From the NCBI RefSeq assembly GCF_030410135.1, contig NZ_JAUGQQ010000004.1:181611-245610 (forward strand): 64,000 nucleotides of DNA, in the 5' to 3' direction. A model generated the notes under the pieces. That model was given only the letters and a program-made list of their open reading frames with translations, was not told the origin of the DNA and ran no database searches. A program made the translations under genes and the position numbers. This stretch comes from Aequorivita aurantiaca. Lineage in GTDB: Bacteria; Bacteroidota; Bacteroidia; Flavobacteriales; Flavobacteriaceae. The stretch's first letter is position 1; every line of letters begins with the position of its first letter. This document shows, piece by piece, positions 10,095 through 18,357 of this stretch.

Positions 10095-10180
10095 TTTTTT
10101 TTACAAAAGTGGCGGTAAATGTAGGGAGAAAAGACGCAGAAAGTAATGGGCGATTACGACATTCTAAGGGCATAAGTCTT

Positions 10181-11143
10181 CTATTGCAATAAATTTTTCT
10201 TGCTGTTTTCTATAATTTCCAAAATGTGTTTCCTCAAACTTTCTGGCTCAAGAATTTTGGCATAATCAGCAAACATCAAATACCAGCGCGCAAAGGAGTG
10301 TTCTACATTATGGGCGAGAAATGTCATTTCCACGCCCTCCTCTTTTATTTCCTCGGAAATAAAGCCGTGGTTTTTGAGGTCGCTTTTTATATATTTCACG
10401 ATGGTTTTATCAACCAAAATGCGCACTTCGGTTTTCGGAATTTCTTTTTCCCTTTTACGGAAATCGTCCAGCGTGGCGTGCTCTTTTTGGAACGGTAAAT
10501 CAGTTCGTTTTATTTCAAGCAATCTGTCTGTACGGAATTGACGGTAATCATTTCGGAAATGGCAGTACGCCAGAACATACCAATAATTATTTTCATGAAA
10601 AATGCCCACTGGCTCTAAATATCTTTCGGAAGGCCTTTCAGCTTCCAAGGATTGGTATTTCACAAAAACCTGCTTCTTTTCAGCGATGCTTTCAAAAAGA
10701 ATTTCCAAGGCGTTCGGAATATTTTCATTGAAAAGATTTTCTGCAGGATTGATGATTATCTGCGATTGCAGCGCATCAATCCAGTCCTTTTCCTTTCCGC
10801 GAAGCACCGATTTCACCTTAAACATTGCCGATTCGTAATAACTTCCGAAGGACTTATCAGTAAAATGCTGCATCAGTTTTTCGGCGGCAACAAAGCTACT
10901 GGCCTCCTCACGCGTAAACATAACGGGCGGCAAGCGGTAGCCATCCATAATTGAATAACCCACGCCAGCCTCGCTGACTATTGGCACTCCCGAAGTTTCG
11001 AGTGAACGCACATCACGATATATGGTGCGGAGGCTAACGTTAAATCGATCGGCCAATTCCTGGGCCTTTACAATCTTTTTGGACTGCAATTGTATCAAGA
11101 TTGCCACAATTCTGTCAAATCGGTTCAGGGTTTCGTCGCTCAT
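10181..11143 (-). CDS. HTH and WYL domain transcriptional regulator (YafY type)
   Basis: A 320-aa DNA-binding regulator. The N-terminal winged HTH (about 1-65) contains AQELADRFNVSLRTIYRDV, followed by ETSGVPIVSEAGVGYSIMDGYRLPP, the typical start of YafY/DeoR-like WYL proteins. The central WYL domain (about 140-220) shows NNYWYVLAYCHFRNDYRQFR with the expected aromatic and Arg residues. A C-terminal WCX-like domain follows. WYL domains sense ligands, possibly nucleic acids or nucleotides. The gene is divergent from a DinB gene across a 115-bp gap, so that gene and itself are the most likely targets. Confidence 0.9.
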   Translation of the reverse strand: MSDETLNRFDRIVAILIQLQSKKIVKAQELADRFNVSLRTIYRDVRSLETSGVPIVSEAGVGYSIMDGYRLPPVMFTREEASSFVAAEKLMQHFTDKSFGSYYESAMFKVKSVLRGKEKDWIDALQSQIIINPAENLFNENIPNALEILFESIAEKKQVFVKYQSLEAERPSERYLEPVGIFHENNYWYVLAYCHFRNDYRQFRTDRLLEIKRTDLPFQKEHATLDDFRKREKEIPKTEVRILVDKTIVKYIKSDLKNHGFISEEIKEEGVEMTFLAHNVEHSFARWYLMFADYAKILEPESLRKHILEIIENSKKNLLQ

Positions 11144-11215
11144 ATTCCAAAGATAGTATCAATTAATTTTAAATTATTTTTTTACTACTGACAAACCGCT
11201 GTCATCCGCCCCATT

Positions 11216-11223
11216 TAATTTTG
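11216..11223 (+). promoter_or_regulatory. Putative -7 element (TAATTTTG) for the DinB gene
   Basis: The octamer fits the Bacteroidota -7 consensus TAnnTTTG and lies 35 bp upstream of the DinB ATG in the gap shared with the divergent WYL regulator. No clear -33 TTTG is visible at the expected 19-21 bp spacing, so the call rests on one element. Confidence 0.4.
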
Positions 11224-11258
11224 GTATCAGAAACAACAAACATTAAAAACCTATCATT

Positions 11259-11747
11259 ATGAATGCAACAGCACACAAAACAGCACGGGTAATTTCTTCC
11301 GAAGAACTTTTGGCTCATTATCAAGGCCATAGAAACCTAACGCGCCGAACTATTGAGGCTTTTCCCGAAAACGAATTCTTTAGTCACAGCATTGGCGGTA
11401 TGCGCACTTTTGCGGAAATGGTCATGGAACTTTTGGGAATCGCGGGACCCGGAATGCAGGAAATTGTTTCGGGGAAATCGGAGCCATTGAACGAACACGT
11501 CGAGCACGACAACAGCAAAGCAAAGATTTTGGAACTCTGGGACCAAACTACCGAGCAAATTAATATGCTTTGGCCAAAAATTTCCGCAGAACGCTTTCAG
11601 GAAAACATTTTGCTTTTTGGAATGTACGAGGGCACGGTAATTTCATCCATGCTTTATTTTATAGACAATGAAATCCACCACCGTGGGCAGGGATTTGTGT
11701 ATTTGCGATCGTTGGGGGTGGAGCCACCAGCTTTTTACGAAAGATAG
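11259..11747 (+). CDS. DinB family protein
   Basis: A 162-aa protein of the DinB/YfiT four-helix-bundle superfamily, recognised by the pattern of helices and conserved His residues (LAHYQGHRNLTRRTIEAFPE, HSIGGMRTFAEMVMELLG, DNEIHHRGQGFVYLRSLG). Members bind a divalent metal through three His. Several are thiol transferases (mycothiol or bacillithiol S-transferases), but many, including this one, have no known substrate. The last 45 residues hold the HHRGQ motif typical of the family. It is followed 2 nt later by a 70-aa gene in an apparent operon and is divergent from the WYL regulator. Confidence 0.85.
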   Translation: MNATAHKTARVISSEELLAHYQGHRNLTRRTIEAFPENEFFSHSIGGMRTFAEMVMELLGIAGPGMQEIVSGKSEPLNEHVEHDNSKAKILELWDQTTEQINMLWPKISAERFQENILLFGMYEGTVISSMLYFIDNEIHHRGQGFVYLRSLGVEPPAFYER

Positions 11748-11749
11748 AA

Positions 11750-11962
11750 ATGGTTTTGGTGTTTAAAACTTCTGTTAGGGCAAATGATGAGGTGAAAAAA
11801 CTTCGTCCATTGCTCAACAAATTGACTGGCCGAAATGGCCAATGGAATTTCGACTTGGAGGATTGCGACAACATTCTCCGGGTGGAAACCAAATATTTGG
11901 AGGCAAATAATATTACTACCACATTGAGAAATCAAGGATTTTATTGTGAGGAATTGGTTTAA
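11750..11962 (+). CDS. Small HMA-like protein, 70 aa
   Basis: The start ATG lies 2 nt after the DinB stop codon, so it is probably co-translated. The predicted order of elements (FKTSV strand, KKLRPLLNKL helix, WNFDLEDCDNILRVE strands, AEANNI-like helix LEANNITTTLRNQG, YCEEL strand) resembles the beta-alpha-beta-beta-alpha-beta fold of heavy-metal-associated domains, but the CxxC metal site is absent. Similar short proteins are widespread in flavobacteria without known function. The fold assignment is an inference from pattern only. Confidence 0.65.
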   Translation: MVLVFKTSVRANDEVKKLRPLLNKLTGRNGQWNFDLEDCDNILRVETKYLEANNITTTLRNQGFYCEELV

Positions 11963-11979
11963 CGATTTTTCAAAATAAA

Positions 11980-12026
11980 TTTGCGTAACCAAAAAGTTAC
12001 ATATATATTTGTAACCGAACAGTTAC
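11980..12026 (+). promoter_or_regulatory. arsR-type promoter with duplicated operator
   Basis: A full Bacteroidota promoter is visible: TTTG at 11980-11983 and TATATTTG at 12004-12011, 20 bp apart. Two copies of the same inverted repeat overlap it: GTAACCAAAAAGTTAC (11985-12000), between the two promoter elements, and GTAACCGAACAGTTAC (12011-12026), starting at the last base of the -7 element. Both have arms GTAAC/GTTAC around a 6-nt spacer, and they are 26 bp apart centre to centre. The layout predicts that a dimeric repressor, most likely the ArsR protein encoded 8 bp downstream, blocks its own promoter. Confidence 0.8.
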
Positions 12027-12033
12027 CTATACT

Positions 12034-12339
12034 ATGAGACGAGATGTATTTCAAGCCATTGCAGACCCTACGCGGAGGGAAATTATAAATCTTCTATCTA
12101 CGGAAACCCTAAACTTGAATGCCGTGGCCGAAAACTTTGAAATAAGCAGACCGGCCATTTCAAAGCATATCAAAATCCTCACGGAATGTGGGCTTATTAC
12201 GATAAATCAAGAAGGCCGTGAGCGTTTTTGCAGCGCTAATTTGCAAAACTTAAAGGAAGTTGCAAACTGGGTGGAACAATATGAAGCTTTTTGGAATAGC
12301 AAATTGGATAATCTTGATAAATATCTTTCAAAAAAATAA
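12034..12339 (+). CDS. ArsR family winged-helix repressor
   Basis: A 101-aa regulator. It opens with MRRDVFQAIADPTRREIINL, the hallmark of the ArsR subgroup that pairs with AHSA1/SRPBCC proteins. The recognition helix lies in FEISRPAISKHIKILTECGL (about 46-65), and a wing follows (ITINQEGRERFCSANLQNL). No Cys-rich metal site is seen in the first recognition helix, so it is probably not a metal sensor. It is the first gene of a two-gene operon with the SRPBCC gene 20 bp downstream, and its promoter carries two copies of a palindrome that fits autorepression. Confidence 0.93.
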   Translation: MRRDVFQAIADPTRREIINLLSTETLNLNAVAENFEISRPAISKHIKILTECGLITINQEGRERFCSANLQNLKEVANWVEQYEAFWNSKLDNLDKYLSKK

Positions 12340-12359
12340 TAACATATAATCTTAACGCC

Positions 12360-12782
12360 ATGGAACAAAAAACGCTAAAAGTAGAACGCACCTACAACGC
12401 CCCTATTTCAAAAGTATGGAACGCAATTACCGACAAAAACGAAATGAAGCAATGGTATTTTGACCTTGCCGAATTCAAACCTGAAGTAGGTTTTAAATTT
12501 GAGTTTATGGGCGGCACCGAAGAAAAGCAATACCTCCATCTGTGTGAGGTTACGGAAGTAGTGCCCGAAAAGAAAATAACCTATTCCTGGCGGTACGATG
12601 GTTATGACGGCAATAGTTATGTGACTTTTGAATTGTTTGAGGAGGGAAACAATACAAGATTGCAACTCACCCACCGAGGCTTGGAAACTTTTCCGGATAA
12701 GGATGATTTTGCAAGAAGTAATTTTGAGCAGGGCTGGGATTATTTTATGAATACCGCGCTGAAGGTTTTCTTGGAAGATTGA
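12360..12782 (+). CDS. SRPBCC (AHSA1-like) domain protein
   Basis: A 140-aa single-domain protein with the START/Bet v1-like fold. Diagnostic segments are VERTYNAPISKVWNAITDKNE at the N-terminus, KITYSWRYDG in the middle and the C-terminal NFEQGWDYFMNTALKVFLE helix. These proteins form a hydrophobic pocket. The ArsR-linked bacterial members have no settled ligand, although stress response and hydrophobic-ligand binding are often suggested. It sits 20 bp downstream of the ArsR gene, and both are expected to be induced together when ArsR is released. Confidence 0.92.
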   Translation: MEQKTLKVERTYNAPISKVWNAITDKNEMKQWYFDLAEFKPEVGFKFEFMGGTEEKQYLHLCEVTEVVPEKKITYSWRYDGYDGNSYVTFELFEEGNNTRLQLTHRGLETFPDKDDFARSNFEQGWDYFMNTALKVFLED

Positions 12783-12790
12783 AAATGTCT

Positions 12791-12810
12791 GTTCGAGCGC
12801 AGTCGAGAAC
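12791..12810. repeat. Dispersed palindromic repeat copy
   Basis: GTTCGAGCGCAGTCGAGAAC is an imperfect palindrome of the kind scattered in flavobacterial intergenic DNA. Related copies lie at 2140-2187 and 19889-19912. It sits 9 bp after the SRPBCC stop codon. It could act as a weak terminator or be a REP-like element; no transposase for it is seen in the window. Confidence 0.65.
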
Positions 12811-12891
12811 TGTCTTCAACCGTGCGACCGGCTCTGGGTGAACTATACAAATTTCAAATTGGCTGGCGCTCTTTTTATGCGAATCTGTAAA

Positions 12892-12933
12892 TTTGGGATT
12901 TGGGATTTGAGATTTGAGATTTGAGATTTTGGA
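12892..12933. repeat. Heptanucleotide tandem repeat
   Basis: Six 7-bp units in a row: TTTGGGA twice, TTTGAGA three times, then TTTTGGA. The tract ends 8 bp from the end of the GlxA-type regulator gene and lies in the gap between two convergent genes. Such tracts can change copy number by slippage, but this one is downstream of both genes and unlikely to switch either. Confidence 0.85.
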
Positions 12934-12941
12934 TTCGTTTA

Positions 12942-13919
12942 TTAAGCCTGCAGTTTACTATACCTATTCATATAATCCAGCGGGGTCATATCGGTTATTT
13001 TTCTGAATACGTCGCGGAAGGCTTTTGGGTCGTTGTAGCCCACGTCATACATTACTTCGTTTACGTTTTTGCGGCCTGTTTCCAATTCTTTTTTGGCGGC
13101 TTCCACCTTTACGCGCTGCATATATTCAACAACGGTGTTGCTGGTGGCCTTTTTGAATCGCCTTTCGAATGTCCTTCTGCTCAGGGCCATATCGGCGCAC
13201 AGGTCATCCACGTTCATTTTCTCCTGAAAGTTGGCTTCAATGAATTCCTGCACCTTTAATATTTCATTATCCTCGTGGCCTTTTTGCCCTTTAAAAATTA
13301 TAAACGGACTCTGGCTATTTCGGCTTATGTCAATTTCGAACACTTTGGAAGAAAGCACCGCCATCTCGCGCCCAGCAAACTTTTCCACTAAATAAAGATT
13401 TAGGTTTAAGGATGAATACGCCCCGCCGCTGGTATAAATCCCGTTTTCATCCGTGATTATTTTATCGTCCACCAAATTCACTTTCGGGAACATTCCGCGG
13501 AATTCATCGGCGGCAATCCAATGGGTGGCGCAGTTTTTTCCGTTTAGCAAGCCCGTGCTTGCCAATAAAAAAGCTCCAATGCAAAGACTTGCAACCTCAG
13601 CGCCATTTTTATATTGCTGCACAATCCACGGAATAAACTCTTTGTTGGTTTCGACCACCTCCTTATAATTTCCATGAATTGCGGGTATTATTACCAAATC
13701 CGTATGTTTTACTTCCTCTATGTTCGCATCGGGAATAATGGTGAAAATGCCGTTACTCAAACGCGCATCTTTATGTGTAGCCACCAATTGTGTTTGGAAC
13801 AATGGCTCCTTCCCCATTCGCACCAAAAAATCATTGGTCATATTGAACATTTTATGGGTGGCCTCGAGATTGCTGAGGCTGGAATTGCCTTCCGGGACTA
13901 AGATTGATATATGTCTCAT
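12942..13919 (-). CDS. GlxA family transcriptional regulator (DJ-1/PfpI plus AraC HTH)
   Basis: A 325-aa regulator. Residues 1-185 form a DJ-1/PfpI-like domain with the nucleophile-elbow segment ASLCIGAFLLASTGLLNGK (Cys at about 117) and CATHW. Residues about 225-320 form an AraC-type double HTH (MNVDDLCADMALSRRTFERR and VNEVMYDVGYNDPKAFRDVF). GlxA-type proteins bind small ligands in the amidase-like domain and activate nearby genes. No target operon is obvious: the flanking genes are the ArsR/SRPBCC pair (convergent) and a DinB-like gene (divergent). Confidence 0.93.
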   Translation of the reverse strand: MRHISILVPEGNSSLSNLEATHKMFNMTNDFLVRMGKEPLFQTQLVATHKDARLSNGIFTIIPDANIEEVKHTDLVIIPAIHGNYKEVVETNKEFIPWIVQQYKNGAEVASLCIGAFLLASTGLLNGKNCATHWIAADEFRGMFPKVNLVDDKIITDENGIYTSGGAYSSLNLNLYLVEKFAGREMAVLSSKVFEIDISRNSQSPFIIFKGQKGHEDNEILKVQEFIEANFQEKMNVDDLCADMALSRRTFERRFKKATSNTVVEYMQRVKVEAAKKELETGRKNVNEVMYDVGYNDPKAFRDVFRKITDMTPLDYMNRYSKLQA

Positions 13920-14181
13920 TTGTAATGTTTAATAGTGGAATTGTTTAAGTGTTTAATTGGCTTAGATTTTTGTTCCGGACTTCGCCTTTCTTTTCGCTAT
14001 TTCCTAAATCCAAAGATAATTCAAAACCGTGTCGTAATCAACCCATTACATTGCCGCAAATGCACCATTTGAAACCGCCAATTCCTGAGTATCTTTACAT
14101 TAGTTAGAAATATCTGAATTTATAATGGTGAATTCAGTAATTTCCAATTATCTAAAAGTCGAATAATCAAAAAATCCACTT

Positions 14182-14706
14182 ATGGACACACCAAAATCCC
14201 AAAAACTCGAAATCATCATTCCCGCATATAGGATGCATTCCCAAAGTTTTTTCAATGCGCTGGATGGCATTACTGAAGAAATGGCACTTGAAAGAAACAA
14301 CGGCCAAACCAATCACGTTGTTTGGATGGCGGGCAACTTTGTAAACTGTCGCTATTGGATGGCCAATCTGTTGGGAATGGACGAAAAAGATCCAAACGAT
14401 GAATTTTTTACAGAGGCGAAAGCATTGGATGAGAAACTGGATTATCCTACTTTGGAAATGTTGTTCCAAAATTTCAAGGACATCTCACCGAAAGTGTATA
14501 AAAAACTTTTGGAAGCCACGGACGAACAGCTTTTGAAAGCGTTTTCGTTTGGAATGAACGTGCCTTTCGTGGAAGAAAATGTGCTTAACATAATTGGGAT
14601 GTGCATTGGGCGCGAAGATTATCTTTTGGGCCAAATAGGACTGATGCGCAAATTACTCGGCTTGAAGGGAATGAGTTATGAAATAAACAACAAAATTGAT
14701 TACTGA
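14182..14706 (+). CDS. DinB-like protein
   Basis: A 174-aa protein with the DinB/DUF664-like four-helix layout: RMHSQSFFNALDGITEEMAL, then NHVVWMAGNFVNCRYWMANLLG with the His of the second helix, and a C-terminal MCIGREDYLLGQIGLMRKLLG. The third conserved position has Glu/Asp (GREDYLLGQ) where active DinB enzymes usually have His, so metal binding may be altered. It is followed 18 bp later by a VOC-family gene and is probably co-transcribed with it. Confidence 0.72.
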   Translation: MDTPKSQKLEIIIPAYRMHSQSFFNALDGITEEMALERNNGQTNHVVWMAGNFVNCRYWMANLLGMDEKDPNDEFFTEAKALDEKLDYPTLEMLFQNFKDISPKVYKKLLEATDEQLLKAFSFGMNVPFVEENVLNIIGMCIGREDYLLGQIGLMRKLLGLKGMSYEINNKIDY

Positions 14707-14724
14707 CATTTAAAACCAAAAATT

Positions 14725-15171
14725 ATGGCAACAAAATTAAATCCGTATTTAAACTTTGACGGAAACTGTGAAGCAGCGTTCAATCATTACAAAAAAGTAT
14801 TCGGCGGAGAATTCGCCGGAAACGGCATAATGCGCTTTGGCGATATTCCGCCTTCCGAAGAAATGCCACCGCTGGCTGATGAACACAAAAACCGCGTAAT
14901 GCACGTTACGCTTCCCATAGGCAGTGAGCTGTTAATGGGGTCTGATACTATGCCGGGCTTCGGCAATGGGCCGTTTAAGATTGGAGATAATACCTATGTG
15001 AGCATTCACCCAGATAGCCGGAAAGAAGCCGACCGTTTGTTTAAAGAACTATCCGAAGGCGGTGAAATTGAAATGCCTATGGAGGACCAATTTTGGGGCG
15101 ATTACTTCGGCTCTTTCCGCGATCGTTTCGGCATTAGTTGGATGATTAATTTTTCTGAAGTTAGTTTGTGA
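14725..15171 (+). CDS. VOC family protein (PhnB/glyoxalase-like)
   Basis: A 148-aa protein with paired beta-alpha-beta-beta-beta modules. The start NPYLNFDGNCEAAFNHYKKV, the middle HVTLPIGSELLMGSDTMPGF and the end QFWGDYFGSFRDRFGISWMI match the 3-demethylubiquinone-9 methyltransferase-like/PhnB branch of the vicinal oxygen chelate superfamily. This branch is common in Bacteroidota and its enzyme activity is unknown. It forms a probable operon with the DinB-like gene upstream; such VOC/DinB/AHSA1 genes often cluster, as they do over this 4-kb region. Confidence 0.92.
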   Translation: MATKLNPYLNFDGNCEAAFNHYKKVFGGEFAGNGIMRFGDIPPSEEMPPLADEHKNRVMHVTLPIGSELLMGSDTMPGFGNGPFKIGDNTYVSIHPDSRKEADRLFKELSEGGEIEMPMEDQFWGDYFGSFRDRFGISWMINFSEVSL

Positions 15172-15310
15172 GTTGGTGAATAGGTGAGTTTGTAGGCATT
15201 TTATTTATCCTTGGTTCTTAGCTTTCGCCTTTCAGTAAAAAATAATAAGTCTACTTTCTATTTATACAGGTTTAGTGTATTTTAGTAATTGCTAAAAAAC
15301 TCATACCACT

Positions 15311-15556
15311 ATGACTACTTCCTTTAGAAAATCTTCTTTTGCCGCATCCCTGCTTTTGGTGGGGATGTTGGCATTGTCATCCTGCGGCGCTGGCAAGACC
15401 ATTGCCTGTATCGATAAAACCAAAATAAGCGATGGTCCGTGCACTATGGAATATAATCCGGTGTGCGGCTGTAATGGCGTCACGTACGGCAACCCTTGCA
15501 CTGCGGATCGTGCAGGAGTTACGAGCTACGCCGAAGGAGAATGCGCCAAAAAATAA
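15311..15556 (+). CDS. Kazal-type protease inhibitor lipoprotein
   Basis: An 81-aa lipoprotein. The signal peptide ends in a lipobox (MLALSSC, Cys at about 26), so the mature protein is membrane-anchored. The rest is one Kazal domain with six Cys: ACIDK, DGPC, NPVCGCNGVTYGNPC and EGEC, which form three disulfides in the family. PVCGCNGVTYGN is the diagnostic segment. Kazal domains inhibit serine proteases by inserting a loop between the first Cys residues. In Bacteroidota such short lipoproteins probably protect the cell surface against proteases. A hairpin terminator follows about 95 bp downstream. Confidence 0.9.
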   Translation: MTTSFRKSSFAASLLLVGMLALSSCGAGKTIACIDKTKISDGPCTMEYNPVCGCNGVTYGNPCTADRAGVTSYAEGECAKK

Positions 15557-15651
15557 ATATCGCCAACTTCGAAGTTGCATTAAAATATACCCGAACTGGG
15601 GGCTAAATGCAGCAATCATAAGCTTGGCCCTCACTTTCAACAGACACCAAC

Positions 15652-15688
15652 AAAAAATCCTGCGGGCTTACCCACAGGATTTTTTTTG
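15652..15688. terminator. Bidirectional intrinsic terminator
   Basis: AAAAATCCTG.GGG pairs with CCC.CAGGATTTTT around the loop CTTA, with A-runs on one side and T-runs on the other, so it can end transcription in both directions. It lies between the plus-strand Kazal gene and the convergent minus-strand membrane protein gene. A separate 14-bp perfect palindrome, CAACTTCGAAGTTG, lies upstream at 15564-15577. Confidence 0.85.
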
Positions 15689-15701
15689 TAGAGATTACCT
15701 A

Positions 15702-15971
15702 CTAACTGTTTCGGCTATTGTCCTGTGCGTCGTGGCCTTCCGTTTTTACAATTTTATTATAAATTCCAAAAAGTAGAAACGGGGCTACCCACTGCCCAAC
15801 AAATAATGCCGTTTGTTTTTTGCCCATTGCATGCAGGGCGAGGGAAACGCCCATTGCGGCAGTGGAGGTCCACAAAAAGACATCGGACGGCAATTTTGCA
15901 GTTTCGTCCTCAATTTTTCTAGCCACAGGACCTTCCCTGTGTTGTTGCTGTTGTTTGTTTGAATTTTCCAT
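15702..15971 (-). CDS. Small membrane protein of unknown function
   Basis: An 89-aa protein with a Gln-rich, polar N-terminus (NKQQQQHREGPVARKIEDET), then two predicted membrane helices (VFLWTSTAAMGVSLALHAMG and TALFVGQWVAPFLLFGIYNK) and a short polar tail. The hairpin-like topology places both ends on the same side. Similar short proteins occur in Bacteroidota without a known role. It stands alone between the bidirectional terminator and an AT-rich gap. Confidence 0.75.
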   Translation of the reverse strand: MENSNKQQQQHREGPVARKIEDETAKLPSDVFLWTSTAAMGVSLALHAMGKKQTALFVGQWVAPFLLFGIYNKIVKTEGHDAQDNSRNS

Positions 15972-16226
15972 AGTATATATTTTTATGGATAAAGTTGAAG
16001 ATATTCTGGGTTTCTATTGGACTGTATCAAATTCAATTTTGAACGAAAAAATAAATGGACAATAAAGGAACGTTAAATTTTAAGCTACCATCGAGAAATG
16101 CGCGGATTTTGTCCTTTTAAACTAACTATTTTTTAAGTAGACAAAACCGAATTGCAGATTTACATGGCAAGGGGCAGCAAGGCTTCAAAATTTAAATTAT
16201 GAAGAAGTCTTTTTAAGGTTGAACCA

Positions 16227-16718
16227 TTAATTAAACCAATATTCGCTAATAATATTATAGCCCGCCCTTTCAAATGCCTGCAGCATTTTCCGTCGCAAAG
16301 ATTCATCTTTGGCATCGCGCCCAAGTTCCGTGAAAAACAAATGCGATGTATTTTTACGCGTCTCCAAAACAGCTCCGTCCCTATCCTTTATTATATTAAC
16401 TTCCTGTACGGAACCTTCATTGGCGGTAAACAGCACATTCATATCCTTTATAAATGCTTCAATATCGTGTATGGAAACTTTTCTATAGGAATATAGAATT
16501 TCCTCCGGCGCGCTTTCGGACCGTATTATAAATGCCGCACTTAGGGTGTCATTTTTAATTTGGAACGGTTGCAGTAGCACGGGCATATCAACTGCATCCT
16601 TACCATACATTTTTTGTTCCCTTAGAAATTGTTTATAGAGCAGGTCGGTAATTTTTTCTGTTTGGGAAAAGCTTGCAGTGCTAAAAAGCACTCCTAATAA
16701 TAACATCAATAATCTCAT
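16227..16718 (-). CDS. Secreted protein of unknown function
   Basis: A 163-aa protein. A GTG at 16725-16727 is possible, but the ATG at 16716-16718 gives a clean signal peptide (MRLLMLLLGVLFSTASFSQ). The mature part is about 140 residues, mixed alpha/beta, without Cys or a motif I recognise. It lies 14 bp downstream of the 179-aa gene on the same strand, so both are probably one transcript. The gap on its 3' side (15972-16226) is AT-rich and holds no gene. Confidence 0.7.
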   Translation of the reverse strand: MRLLMLLLGVLFSTASFSQTEKITDLLYKQFLREQKMYGKDAVDMPVLLQPFQIKNDTLSAAFIIRSESAPEEILYSYRKVSIHDIEAFIKDMNVLFTANEGSVQEVNIIKDRDGAVLETRKNTSHLFFTELGRDAKDESLRRKMLQAFERAGYNIISEYWFN

Positions 16719-16732
16719 AATGCACACTTTGG

Positions 16733-17272
16733 TTATCCGTCAAAACGGTTTTTATTGTTTTTGAAATTGCGACCCTCCCTTTTCAGCCGTTTGGCCTTAT
16801 TTGTTTTCTCGTTTCTGTTTTCGTCACTCTTAAAATACATACAGCTCCTTGCCAGAGTTGAACCTTGCTTCACCATCATTCCATTGTACGGGCAATATTC
16901 CAAACCGCAATCGTGTTTGGAATACGCTCCAAAATTCCGATGCTTTATTTGTTTGCCATTCAATATTTTCTGTTGGTTTTCCCGTACCGTTTGCCAGCGC
17001 TGGCGCTGTTCCTGTTCCGTAAGTTCTTCGCCCAAAGCGGAAACTTTTATAAAGGTGTCGGGATCCTTAAGTTGAAGAAAATCGAAGGTCTTTTGAAAGA
17101 ACCGATGGGCGAAATCCCGAACCTCAATACGTTCAGCCATAGAAAGCGTTTCATTCTCCAATAAAGAACGGTATAGACCCAAAGTGTTGAAATCGGAATA
17201 TAGTTTATGATTTTCGATAAGCTCAAAATAAGTTTCCTTTGGCAATTGGTTAAAGGGTTTTCCTATGTGCAT
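16733..17272 (-). CDS. Conserved protein of unknown function with Cys cluster
   Basis: A 179-aa soluble protein without a signal peptide. The N-terminal 90 residues are helical. From about 115 there is a compact Cys/His segment (HDCGLEYCPYNG, then LARSCMYF) that could bind a metal ion. The C-terminus is strongly basic (NKAKRLKREGRNFKNNKNR), suggesting nucleic-acid contact. I do not recognise the family. It is the first gene of a probable two-gene operon with the secreted protein that follows. Confidence 0.68.
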   Translation of the reverse strand: MHIGKPFNQLPKETYFELIENHKLYSDFNTLGLYRSLLENETLSMAERIEVRDFAHRFFQKTFDFLQLKDPDTFIKVSALGEELTEQEQRQRWQTVRENQQKILNGKQIKHRNFGAYSKHDCGLEYCPYNGMMVKQGSTLARSCMYFKSDENRNEKTNKAKRLKREGRNFKNNKNRFDG

Positions 17273-17672
17273 TTGGCTAAGCTTTTTAATTTGAATGATA
17301 GAAATTAGGCGTGTCCCAAACCGCAGTTGCGAAGGAAGATCGCTATTATTGATGTTATAACCACTTCATAATTAAGGAAATTTAACGCCTAAAATAATAG
17401 TTTATTTTTAACTATATACGCGGTTCCGGGGTTATTTTATGATCGGCTTATTTTCTTCAACACTGCTATTCTTCAACAGAGCATTATCAATACCCCAACT
17501 AAGTTTTTGGAATCTCTCCCGCTACCTATCGGGAGAAATATGTTTCCTCCATTAAAGAGGCCAAGTAAACAAAAAAGGACAACTCCGAAATGTTAAATGA
17601 AACTTTTTCAATGAATTCATCAACAGTGATTGCAGTTTAGAATTAGCGGCAATAATTCCAGATGCCAGACCA
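17273..17672. other. Gene-free gap of 400 bp
   Basis: No open frame with coding character, tRNA-like fold or clear terminator is visible on either strand. The right half should contain the promoter of nothing obvious, because the HD-domain gene ends here; the left half should hold the promoter of the 179-aa gene, but no good TAnnTTTG/TTTG pair stands out. Confidence 0.5.
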
Positions 17673-18296
17673 CTACAACAATTGCCATTCCGCTCTCACA
17701 TTTTCCTTCGCCTGTTTTTCAAACCTATCATGGAACTGATCGGTTTTATAAATGCGGTCCATTCCCAGGAAATGCGCTAACACCTTTTTGCGCCCAGCAT
17801 TAAAAACTGTATCGGAATAAATGGCATATTCCTTTCGCAGCTGTTTCATATATACGGAATACAACCCCCACGGCTGCCCCAGAATGGATAGATCGGCATC
17901 GGTAAAATAATTGGTGTCGCTGTCAGAAGATGGAAGATGACCCTTGGTTGCCAGAATCATTTCAATACATTTCTCAAGTTGTTCCTGTGGCAACGAAAGC
18001 TCCAAAAGCCGTTCCCTTGCAAGCACAGCACTTTTTTCCTCATTATCACTTTGCGAAGGGTTGTAAACAATATCGTGATAAAATAGAGCAAACAAAACCG
18101 CATCCCAATCCGTTATATTTGATTTTACTTTTTCCAATTGTAGATACATATTTTCCAAATGGGACATCGTGTGGTAATGGCGGGAATCTTCAGAATAGCA
18201 TTGGTTCAGCTCCGTCCACAGGCCTTGAACGATAGGTTGGTTTGAAGTGTATTTTTGGCAGAGGTGGGTGAAAATTTTTCTTATGTCCGTTTTCAT
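17673..18296 (-). CDS. HD-domain predicted metal-dependent phosphohydrolase
   Basis: A 207-aa protein. The metal-binding residues of the HD superfamily are visible: His in YHTMSHLENMYLQL (about 44), the HD doublet in ALFYHDIVYNP (about 74-75) and a later Asp in TDADLSILG (about 134). The family (annotated as predicted HD-superfamily metal-dependent phosphohydrolase) is widespread and lacks a confirmed substrate, although nucleotide hydrolysis is likely. It stands alone; the next gene on the same strand ends 61 bp upstream. Confidence 0.88.
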   Translation of the reverse strand: MKTDIRKIFTHLCQKYTSNQPIVQGLWTELNQCYSEDSRHYHTMSHLENMYLQLEKVKSNITDWDAVLFALFYHDIVYNPSQSDNEEKSAVLARERLLELSLPQEQLEKCIEMILATKGHLPSSDSDTNYFTDADLSILGQPWGLYSVYMKQLRKEYAIYSDTVFNAGRKKVLAHFLGMDRIYKTDQFHDRFEKQAKENVRAEWQLL

Positions 18297-18357
18297 AGGT
18301 AGATAATTCCTGTGTAATTTACAAACTTAAGAGTTTGCACAAACCTTCAAGATAAAA

